NCBI GenBank assembly: GCA_015486475.1
Contig: WFRO01000187.1
Location: 1 to 11,923 of the forward strand
DNA: 11,923 nucleotides
Reading direction: 5' to 3'
Origin: Bacteroidales bacterium
Lineage (GTDB): Bacteria > Bacteroidota > Bacteroidia > Bacteroidales > VadinHA17
The notes under the pieces are model-generated. The model was not told the DNA's origin, searched no databases, and saw only the letters and a program-made list of their open reading frames with translations. Shown here piece after piece: positions 6,712-11,923 of this stretch (position 1 is the stretch's first letter; each line of letters begins with the position of its first letter). Position numbers and translations under genes: made by a program.

Positions 6712-8520
6712 ATGGGAATGACGATCATTGAGAAGATCCTGGCGGCCCATGCCGGCAGGGAAAAGGTAACCCCCGGCAAGATCGTCGATGTGTTCATCGA
6801 CGTGCGGGTGGCACGGGATTTCGGTGGTGCCAATGTGGTGAAGAACATGGAGGAGAACGGTCTCACTCTGGAGGATCCCTCCCGCACTTTCTTCACCTTC
6901 GACACCAACCCTACCGGGTCGGACCAGAAATACGCCACCAACCAGCAGATCTGCCGCATCTATGCGCGCAAGCATGGCATCAAAGTGTATGATATCAACT
7001 CCGGCATCGGCACCCACCTGCTCATCGACGAGGGACTGGTCTATCCGGGGGTGACCGCCATCTCCACCGACTCGCATGCCAATATCCTCGGGGCCGTGGG
7101 CGCTTTCGGCCAGGGCATGGGCGACAAGGACATCGCCGCCGCCTGGGCCCGCGGCAAGGTGTGGTTCAAGGTGCCGCCGTCGGTGAAGCTGATCCTGCGC
7201 GGCAACATCCCCGCCGGTATCACCGCCAAGGAGGTGGTGCTCAACCTGCTGGCGCGCTTCGGCGCCAACGAACTGCTGGGATATTCGGTGGAGATGTACG
7301 GCGAGGTGACCGACCGGCTGCACCTCAACGACCGCATCACCATCGCCTCGATGGCCACCGAGATGGGCGCCATCACCATCCTCTTCCCGCCTAACCGGGA
7401 GGTGCTCAGCTACTGCGAGACACGGGCCGGCAAGAAGATCACACCGGTATATGCCGACGAGGATGCCCGTTACGAGCGGGTCATAGAACTCAACGCCGGG
7501 GAGTTCGTCACGCGCGTCTCGCGCCCCGGCAAGCCCCACGATACGGTGCCCATTGATGAGGTGAAGAAGATCAAGATCGACTCGGCTTTCGTAGGCAGCT
7601 GCACCAACGGCCGCATCGAGGACATGCGCGTGGTGGCGGACATCCTGCGGGGTCGCCATGTGGCGCCCGGCGTGGTGCTGAAGATCGTCCCCACCACCGA
7701 CAAGGTGTGGATGCAGTGCCTCGAGGAAGGGCTGCTGAAAGTGTTCAAGGAGGCCGGGGCGCTGGTCTCCAACGCCGGCTGTGCAGGCTGTGCCGCCGGG
7801 CAGGTGGGACAGAACGGCCCGGGCGAGATCACCATCAGCACGGGCAACCGCAACTTCCCCGGCAAACAGGGCAAGGGCGAGGTGTACCTGGCCTCCCCCG
7901 CCGTGGTGGCCGCCTCGGCCGTGGCCGGATATATCACCACCCCCGACGATATCCCCGACCAGCCGGCCACCTTCGACCATGAGGAGCGGGAGGAACGGAT
8001 AAGCCGGGCGAAGAAGAAAGCAAAACCCCATGACCTGCCGGTGGTGCTGGAGGGACGCGTATGGATCATCGACCGCGACAACATCGACACCGACATGATC
8101 TTCCACAACCGTTACCTCACCGTCACCGACATCAGCGAGATGGGGCAGTACACCTTCGACAACCTGGAGGGATACGAGCATTTTGCCAAAGAGGCCCGGC
8201 CGGGCGACATCGTGATCACCGGCAAGAACTTCGGCGCCGGCAGCTCGCGTCAGCAGGCCGTGGACTGCTTCAAGAGCCTGGGCGTGCAGGCCATCCTGGC
8301 CCGCTCTTTCGGCGCCATCTACGAACGCAACGCCATCAACGCCGCCTTCCCCGTGCTTACCTACGACGACCTCAGCGGTCTGGAGATACGGCAGGGCGAC
8401 ACCATCCGCCTCAACCTGCAGACCGGCGAGGTGGAAAACCTGCGCAACGGGAAAAAAGGACAGGTGCATCCTTTCTCGGAGGTGCAAATGGAGATCTATC
8501 AGAACGGAGGTTTGTTTTGA
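6712..8520 (+). CDS. Aconitase-superfamily hydro-lyase, fused LeuC-like and LeuD-like domains, divergent active site
   Basis: This 602-residue protein joins a LeuC-like large part (about 1-415) to a LeuD-like small part (about 440-602), which are usually separate subunits in isopropylmalate and homoaconitate isomerases. The three 4Fe-4S ligands are present: Cys297 in GSCTNGR, and Cys357 and Cys360 in GCAGC. STGNRNFPG (376-384) and YLASPAVVAASAVAGY (392-407) are typical of the family. The small part has DRDNIDTDMIF (454-464), YLTV (468-471) and GKNFGAGSSRQQ (504-515). The usual DHN(x)PT motif is here FDTNPTG (63-69), so the expected His is Thr65. The usual GIxHQ is GIGTHL, and SDSHT is TDSHAN (119-124). 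It is probably an active relative with a different substrate. No leuA or leuB neighbour is visible, so a leucine role is not assumed. The second fusion gene follows after 51 bases. Confidence 0.85.
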   Translation: MGMTIIEKILAAHAGREKVTPGKIVDVFIDVRVARDFGGANVVKNMEENGLTLEDPSRTFFTFDTNPTGSDQKYATNQQICRIYARKHGIKVYDINSGIGTHLLIDEGLVYPGVTAISTDSHANILGAVGAFGQGMGDKDIAAAWARGKVWFKVPPSVKLILRGNIPAGITAKEVVLNLLARFGANELLGYSVEMYGEVTDRLHLNDRITIASMATEMGAITILFPPNREVLSYCETRAGKKITPVYADEDARYERVIELNAGEFVTRVSRPGKPHDTVPIDEVKKIKIDSAFVGSCTNGRIEDMRVVADILRGRHVAPGVVLKIVPTTDKVWMQCLEEGLLKVFKEAGALVSNAGCAGCAAGQVGQNGPGEITISTGNRNFPGKQGKGEVYLASPAVVAASAVAGYITTPDDIPDQPATFDHEEREERISRAKKKAKPHDLPVVLEGRVWIIDRDNIDTDMIFHNRYLTVTDISEMGQYTFDNLEGYEHFAKEARPGDIVITGKNFGAGSSRQQAVDCFKSLGVQAILARSFGAIYERNAINAAFPVLTYDDLSGLEIRQGDTIRLNLQTGEVENLRNGKKGQVHPFSEVQMEIYQNGGLF

Positions 8521-8525
8521 AGGAT

Positions 8526-8591
8526 GAACGATGAACAGAAACTGAGAACTGTGAACTGAGAACTGTGAACTATGAACGCTGAACCGAGAAC
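8526..8591 (+). repeat. GAACNNN 7-mer array crossing a start codon
   Basis: GAAC occurs at 8526 and 8533, then after a slip at 8546, 8553, 8560, 8567, 8574, 8581 and 8588, seven times in exact 7-base register (GAACTGT and GAACTGA alternate first, then GAACTAT, GAACGCT, GAACCGA). It fills the gap between the two aconitase-like genes and continues 20 bases past the ATG at 8572. On the minus strand several units read AGTTCNN, the RGT class again. Confidence 0.92.
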
Positions 8592-10356
8592 TTTCGCAGA
8601 GAAGATCCTGGGGGCGCCGGCGGGGAGCATCGTCTTCCGGGAGCCGGACATCGTCCTCTCGCACGACAACACCGCCAGTATCTACAAGACCTTCCAAAAG
8701 ATGAACGGTGGGCGTATCGCCCGTCCTGAGCGCCTGCTGGTGGTGCTTGATCACAACGCTCCTCCTACGAGTGCGGCGCTGGCCACGCAGTACCAGGCCA
8801 TCCGCGACATGGTGAAGGAGCAGGGCATCCGGATGTTCTACGATGCGGGCCGCGGCATCTGCCACCAGATCATGTCGTACCATGCCCGGCCGGGCATGAT
8901 CATCGTGGGCAGCGACAGCCACACCTGCACGGCAGGGGCTTTCAACGCCCTGGCCGCCGGCATCGACCGCACCGAGACCGCCGGCATCTGGCGCCGCGGC
9001 GAGACCTGGTTCCGGGTGCCGGAGTCGCTGAAGATCACCCTCCGCGGCCGCCTGCCCGAAGGGGTCTTCGCCAAGGACCTCTCTCTGTGGATCATCGGCA
9101 TGATCGGCTCGGCCGGCGCCAACTACCTCTCCATTGAATACCACGGCCCCGGTGTGAAGACCCTCAGCATCTCCGAACGCATGACCCTGGCCAACCTGGC
9201 CTCGGAGATGGGCGCCAAGAACGCTGTCTTCCCGCCCGACGAGGTGCTGGCCGCTTTCTACGGTGAGAAAGAGATCGCAGGCGTCCGGGCCGACGAAGGC
9301 GCCCGGTATGTGCGGGAGCTGGAGATCGACCTGAGCAGCCTCTACCCGTTGGTGGCCGCCCCCCACCAGGTGGACAATGTACGGGCGCTGGCCGAGGTGG
9401 CCGGCACCCCCCTCAACGAAGGGCTCATAGGCACCTGCACCAACGGCCGCCTCGACGACCTGCAGCTGGCCGCCCGCTACCTCAAAGGCAAAAAGATCAA
9501 AGAAGGCTTCCAGTTGCTTGTCTCCCCCGCCTCGCGCGAGATCTACCTGGAGGCCATGAAGGACGGCACCATCGAGACACTCGTCGAGGCCGGCGCCAAC
9601 ATCCTCTCGCCCTCCTGCGGCCCCTGTCTGGGGACAGGACAGGGCATCCCCGCCGACGGCTACAACGTCATCTCCACAGCCAACCGCAACTTCCTCGGCC
9701 GCATGGGCAACAAGAACGCCTCCATCTACCTGGCCTCGCCGGCAGCCGTGGCCGTCTCGGCCGTGACAGGCGTCATCACCGACCCGCGGACCGTGCCGGG
9801 GAAAGAGGTGTTCCCCTATAAGCGGGAACCCTCCCCCACCCTCACCATCCCGGAAGGCGAGCTGCGCCGCATCCACGGCGTGTGGAACTACAAGGACGTC
9901 AATGACCTCAACACCGACCAGATGTTCGCCGGCAACCTCACCTACAAGATCCTCAGCTCCGACGCCGACGCCATCCTGCCGCATCTCTTCGCCGGCTTCG
10001 ACCCCAATTTTGCCCCCAACGTACAGAAGGGTGATGTGATCATCGCCGGGGAGAACTTCGGCTGCGGCAGCTCACGCGAGCATCCCTCGGTAGGACTGGC
10101 CCGCGCCGGTGTGACAGCCGTCATCGTCCGGTCTGTCAACCGCATCTTCTTCCGCTCGGCCGTCAACCAGGGCCTCCCGCTCATCGTCCTGCCCGAAGCC
10201 GTGGAAGCCTATCAGCCTGGCGACAAGGTATCGGTTGACCTCAACGGCGGCACCGTGACCATCGGCGACAGGAAGATCTCCTTCGCCCCCCTGCCGGACA
10301 AGCTCATGGAGATCATCAACAAGAAAGGGCTGGTGAACTGGATGAAAGAAAGATGA
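8572..10356 (+). CDS. Aconitase-superfamily hydro-lyase, fused LeuC-like and LeuD-like domains, canonical active site
   Basis: This 594-residue protein has the same fused architecture as its upstream neighbour but keeps the family's usual catalytic residues: LDHNAPPT (59-66, His61), GRGICHQ (93-99, His98) and GSDSHTCTAGAF (113-124). Fe-S ligands are Cys289 in GTCTNGR and Cys349/Cys352 in CGPC. The small domain has DLNTDQMF (445-452), NLTY (455-458) in the loop that in archaeal isomerases is tied to substrate choice, and GENFGCGSSREH (493-504). The family moves a hydroxyl group between adjacent carbons of citrate-, isopropylmalate- or citramalate-like acids through a dehydrated intermediate. 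The exact substrate is not decided. ATG 8572 is the only usable start, because a TGA in frame lies at 8566-8568. Six residues encoded by a 7-mer array precede the conserved TFAEKIL. It is likely in one operon with the previous gene. Confidence 0.88.
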   Translation: MNAEPRTFAEKILGAPAGSIVFREPDIVLSHDNTASIYKTFQKMNGGRIARPERLLVVLDHNAPPTSAALATQYQAIRDMVKEQGIRMFYDAGRGICHQIMSYHARPGMIIVGSDSHTCTAGAFNALAAGIDRTETAGIWRRGETWFRVPESLKITLRGRLPEGVFAKDLSLWIIGMIGSAGANYLSIEYHGPGVKTLSISERMTLANLASEMGAKNAVFPPDEVLAAFYGEKEIAGVRADEGARYVRELEIDLSSLYPLVAAPHQVDNVRALAEVAGTPLNEGLIGTCTNGRLDDLQLAARYLKGKKIKEGFQLLVSPASREIYLEAMKDGTIETLVEAGANILSPSCGPCLGTGQGIPADGYNVISTANRNFLGRMGNKNASIYLASPAAVAVSAVTGVITDPRTVPGKEVFPYKREPSPTLTIPEGELRRIHGVWNYKDVNDLNTDQMFAGNLTYKILSSDADAILPHLFAGFDPNFAPNVQKGDVIIAGENFGCGSSREHPSVGLARAGVTAVIVRSVNRIFFRSAVNQGLPLIVLPEAVEAYQPGDKVSVDLNGGTVTIGDRKISFAPLPDKLMEIINKKGLVNWMKER

Positions 10357-10357
10357 A

Positions 10358-10451
10358 GGTCGAAGGTCGAAAAGTCAAAAAGTCGAAAAGTAGGAAAAGT
10401 GGGAAGAGTGGGAAAAGGTACTGGGTACAAGGTGCTAGGTGCTAGGTGCTG
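10358..10451 (+). repeat. Twelve-unit RGT-word array directly after the stop codon
   Basis: From the base after the TGA at 10354-10356, the sequence splits cleanly into words that all begin RGT: GGTCGAA, GGTCGAAA, AGTCAAAA, AGTCGAAA, AGTAGGAAA, AGTGGGAAG, AGTGGGAAAA, then five exact 7-mers (GGTACTG, GGTACAA, GGTGCTA twice, GGTGCTG) at 10417, 10424, 10431, 10438 and 10445. Unit length drifts from 7 to 10 and back to 7. Confidence 0.9.
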
Positions 10452-10479
10452 CCCGCCCGGCTGACGCCAGTCGGACGGG
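10452..10479. other. GC-rich hairpin after the aconitase-like operon
   Basis: CCCG(C)CCGGCTG at 10452-10463 can pair with CAGTCGG(A)CGGG at 10468-10479 across a four-base ACGC loop, giving 11 pairs (one G-T) and one C/A mismatch. It sits about 95 bases past the stop at 10356, at the end of the RGT array. No T run follows, so it could limit 3' decay or end transcription, but it is not a classic intrinsic terminator. Confidence 0.6.
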
Positions 10480-10496
10480 GGTGCTGGGTAACCACC

Positions 10497-10540
10497 AACT
10501 TTTAACTCTAGTTCACTTTTAACTTTTAACTATTTCAACT
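10497..10540 (-). repeat. AACTTTT / AGTTAAA 7-mer array
   Basis: AACTTTT-like words begin at 10497 and 10504, and at 10514, 10521 and 10528 in 7-base steps. On the minus strand they read AGTTAAA, AGTTAAA, AGTGAAC and so on, so they are RGT words facing the opposite way from the array at 10358. Confidence 0.78.
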
Positions 10541-10602
10541 CCACACTCCAACCTCTAAGTACTTCACACTTCCCGGACCCCAGCGGGGTTGAAGAAAGAG
10601 GC

Positions 10603-10652
10603 AGGTCGAAGGTCAAAAGTCCAAGGGTCGAAGAGTGGAAAAAGTGGGAAAT
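10603..10652 (+). repeat. Second copy of the GGTCGAA array
   Basis: The stretch repeats the opening of the 10358 array in the same direction: AGGTCGAAGGTC is identical, followed by AAAAGTC with one G missing. Words are GGTCGAA, GGTCAAA, AGTCCAAG, GGTCGAAG, AGTGGAAAA, AGTGGGAAA, again all RGT and again lengthening from 7 to 9. Confidence 0.85.
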
Positions 10653-10656
10653 GATC

Positions 10657-10691
10657 GATGAAGCGATAATGCGATAATGCGATGAGGCGAT
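10657..10691 (+). repeat. GATAATGC 8-mer array
   Basis: Four exact 8-base units, GATGAAGC, GATAATGC, GATAATGC and GATGAGGC, start at 10657, 10665, 10673 and 10681 and are followed by GAT. This 8-mer type follows a 7-mer RGT array, the same order as in the composite elements near 3012 and 4689. Confidence 0.9.
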
Positions 10692-10909
10692 CCGCAATCC
10701 TGTACCAGGCCCCCTGAGCCCTGAGCTCTGTGCTTCATGCATTCCACCCAGCATCCCGCCTCCGCCTGCGGCTTCGGGCGCCTGCGCTAAAGCTTCAGCG
10801 ACAGCGTGCGGGCGAAGCCAGCATCCAGTTTACCCGCCGTAGCCGGTTCCTGAGTAGCCGCCAGGCGTATCGAAGGATGGCGAAGGCGGGCACCCTGTAC
10901 CCTGCACCC
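10692..10909. other. GC-rich non-coding spacer with short repeats and a palindromic core
   Basis: No convincing gene is seen here. The stretch holds two tandem CCCTGAG words (10712-10725), two tandem ACCCTGY words (10892-10905) and a dyad. GGCTTCG (10770-10776) can pair with CGAAGCC (10813-10819), and inside lies the near-perfect 16-base palindrome at 10785-10800, centred on AAGCTT with one mismatched pair. The region reads like a mosaic of palindromic repeat pieces. Confidence 0.6.
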
Positions 10910-10944
10910 CTTCGAACTTCAAGCATCGAGCATCGCGCTTCGAG
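10910..10944 (+). repeat. Five-unit C(T/A)TCNNG 7-mer array
   Basis: CTTCGAA, CTTCAAG, CATCGAG, CATCGCG and CTTCGAG follow one another at 10910, 10917, 10924, 10931 and 10938 with no slip. The array is about 50 bases upstream of the tetR promoter. Confidence 0.85.
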
Positions 10945-10992
10945 CTTACCCCCCTTCCCCCCTCCTCACATTCAAAATTTTCTCAAAATAAA

Positions 10993-11023
10993 TTTGCATG
11001 TTAGTGAACATTAACTACCTTTG
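10993..11023 (+). promoter_or_regulatory. Promoter of the TetR-family gene
   Basis: TTTG (10993-10996) and TACCTTTG (11016-11023) are separated by 19 bases, a full match to the Bacteroidota -33/-7 consensus. It is the best promoter in the window, 30 bases before the ATG at 11054. Confidence 0.82.
11002..11017. promoter_or_regulatory. Candidate TetR operator, site 1
   Basis: TAGTGAACATTAACTA is an imperfect palindrome (6 of 8 half-site positions match) lying between the -33 and -7 boxes and overlapping the first two bases of the -7 box. Bound repressor would block polymerase, which fits autorepression. Its reverse complement recurs at site 2 with one change. Confidence 0.65.
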
Positions 11024-11053
11024 TGCCCTGTTTTGCAACGTAAAATATTTTTT

Positions 11054-11632
11054 ATGCTTTCTGAAAGACAACAGGAGATCATTGACAAATCGATCAGGAT
11101 CCTTGCGACCAAAGGGATCCAGGGACTGACCATTAAAAACCTGTCCCATGAGATCGGCATCTCCGAACCGGCGATCTACCGTCATTTCGAAAGCAAAACC
11201 GACATCCTGATCGAGATCCTGAGAAACTTCGAGGCCATGACACAGGCGATCAGCTATGAGCTGGCGGGGCTGGACATCCCCTCGCTCAGAAAACTGGAAA
11301 TGTTCTTTTCCCGGATCATAGAGATCTTTATCGAGCGTCCTTACCGTATCTCCGTCATCTTCTCCGAAGAGTATTTCAAAGGTGATGAAGCGCTGAAAGA
11401 ACACATCATCAAGATCATGAACAACAATGAGAAGAATGTGGAGAAGATCATTCGGGAAGGGCAAAAAAAAGGTGAGATCCGGAACGACATCGACAGCCAT
11501 TACCTCACGATCATCCTGCTGGGCTCGATCCGGCTCCTTATAAAGATGTGGGACCTGCAGGATCAACACCATAACCTGATCGTGGAAAGCCGGAAAATGT
11601 TTGAAGGACTGAACCGGATCCTGAAAAAATAA
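11054..11632 (+). CDS. TetR/AcrR-family transcriptional regulator
   Basis: The 192-residue protein begins with the TetR DNA-binding domain: MLSERQQEIIDKSIRILATK leads into the helix-turn-helix GLTIKNLSHEIGISEPAIYRHFESKTDIL (24-52), an excellent family match. Residues about 55-192 form the variable ligand-binding and dimer domain, so the inducer cannot be predicted. ATG 11054 is chosen because it puts SERQQEI at the N-terminus and leaves a 30-base leader after the promoter. A TTG at 11021 in the same frame lies within the -7 box and cannot be the start. The gene is followed after 157 bases by a tolC-like gene on the same strand, so it probably represses itself and an efflux system. Base composition is AT-richer than in the aconitase-like genes. 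Confidence 0.93.
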   Translation: MLSERQQEIIDKSIRILATKGIQGLTIKNLSHEIGISEPAIYRHFESKTDILIEILRNFEAMTQAISYELAGLDIPSLRKLEMFFSRIIEIFIERPYRISVIFSEEYFKGDEALKEHIIKIMNNNEKNVEKIIREGQKKGEIRNDIDSHYLTIILLGSIRLLIKMWDLQDQHHNLIVESRKMFEGLNRILKK

Positions 11633-11650
11633 TTTTTTTAATATAATAGT

Positions 11651-11666
11651 TAGTTAATATTCACTA
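11651..11666. promoter_or_regulatory. Candidate TetR operator, site 2
   Basis: TAGTTAATATTCACTA is the reverse complement of site 1 with a single substitution and is itself palindromic at 7 of 8 half-site positions. It lies 18 bases past the tetR stop and 123 bases before the tolC-like start, the expected place for control of the efflux genes. I see no clear TAnnTTTG box here. Confidence 0.65.
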
Positions 11667-11789
11667 TGACATATCTTATTCACAACGACCCTATCCAGAC
11701 CCGGTCCTTTTCCCAAATAAGATCAGATATTCCATAAAGCCTTATCCGGCTCGGAACAAAACATATTAAACACAAAAAATTCAAGCCTT

Positions 11790-11923
11790 ATGTTAGTTAA
11801 TACTCATAAACTGAAATTTCTTTTGCTGGTAGTGATCACGGTCCTTCTGACCGTCCCGTTACAGGCACAGGTATGGACGCTGCAGCAGTGTATCGACACC
11901 GCACAGGTGTACAACAAATCGCT
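11790..11923 (+). CDS. TolC-family outer-membrane efflux protein, N-terminal fragment
   Basis: From ATG 11790 the frame is open to the window end (44 full codons). It starts with a basic stretch, a long hydrophobic core (FLLLVVITVLLTV) and a signal-peptidase site near LQA-QV. Then comes WTLQQCIDTAQVYNKS, the conserved first helix of outer-membrane factors of RND, ABC and MFS tripartite pumps. The rest of the gene, and presumably a membrane-fusion protein and a pump subunit, lie beyond the edge. The upstream TetR gene and operator candidates suggest induced expression. Confidence 0.85.
   Translation, partial: MLVNTHKLKFLLLVVITVLLTVPLQAQVWTLQQCIDTAQVYNKS
11794..11809. promoter_or_regulatory. 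Weak third operator-like site at the tolC-like start
   Basis: TAGTTAATACTCATAA matches site 2 at 13 of 16 bases, including the whole left half. It lies inside codons 2-7, so it may be a secondary repressor site or simple coincidence. Confidence 0.3.

Noticed and set aside
8526..8591. CRISPR array
   Set aside because: Units of 7-8 bases without unique spacers, and no cas genes. The other arrays fail for the same reason.
6412..9984. A 1190-codon open frame on the minus strand opposite the two aconitase-like genes
   Set aside because: It is a by-product of GC-rich codons on the plus strand. Its translation is low-complexity (G, H, V, D rich) with no domain, and it spans three real genes and their spacers.
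6712..10356. Firm assignment as leucine-biosynthesis leuCD
   Set aside because: No leuA/leuB nearby, the fused form and changed motifs leave citramalate, homocitrate or other substrates equally possible.
10730..11014. 94-codon plus-strand open frame in the spacer before tetR
   Set aside because: It is composed of repeat and palindrome fragments and runs through the tetR promoter. The composition is not protein-like.
11021..11053. TTG start giving an 11-residue longer TetR protein
   Set aside because: The TTG is part of the -7 promoter box, so it would not be transcribed.
11623..11640. Intrinsic terminator at the end of tetR (A6-TAA-T7)
   Set aside because: An AT-only stem of six pairs with no GC, overlapping the stop codon, is too weak to call.

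Overview
The window looks like chromosomal DNA from a member of the Bacteroidota, probably a fermentative or anaerobic Bacteroidales-like lineage. The evidence is the family mix (outer-surface BNR-repeat protein, lipoprotein GH20 hexosaminidase, double-GNAT protein, short RsmI-like methylase), several TAnnTTTG -7 promoter boxes, and the lack of clear Shine-Dalgarno sites. Coding regions are GC-rich. The tetR/tolC end and the spacer before the hexosaminidase gene are clearly AT-richer. The species cannot be named from this sequence alone.

Layout. Bases 1-1630 (minus) hold the N-terminal half of a secreted Asp-box/BNR beta-propeller protein, cut by the window edge. Bases 1814-2932 (minus) encode a two-domain GNAT-like protein. 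Divergently, 3127-3837 encodes an RsmI-like tetrapyrrole-methylase-fold methyltransferase and 3920-4684 an MBL-fold hydrolase. After a repeat-filled spacer, 5035-6621 encodes a GH20 beta-N-acetylhexosaminidase lipoprotein. Two successive genes (6712-8520 and 8572-10356) encode different aconitase-superfamily enzymes, each a natural fusion of LeuC-like and LeuD-like parts. A long non-coding stretch (10357-11053) follows. Last come a TetR-family regulator (11054-11632) and the first 44 codons of a TolC-type outer-membrane efflux protein (from 11790), very likely the start of a drug-efflux operon. The pair carries a repeated palindromic operator candidate.

The most unusual feature is in the intergenic DNA. 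Several spacers are built from tandem 7-base words, mostly RGTNNNN on one strand, or 8-base words of the GATNNNNN/RATGGANN type. The word differs from place to place but the register is kept for up to a dozen units. Several arrays start within 0-5 bases of a stop codon. One runs in perfect 7-base register across the start codon of the second aconitase-like gene. A composite element (7-mer array, then TTATTTGCTC, then 8-mer array) occurs twice, before the methyltransferase gene and after the hydrolase gene. I know of no named family for these arrays.

The genes do not form one pathway. The two aconitase-like genes probably act together in a 2-oxoacid or hydroxy-diacid isomerisation route, the tetR/tolC pair forms a regulated efflux unit, and the rest are housekeeping or cell-surface functions.
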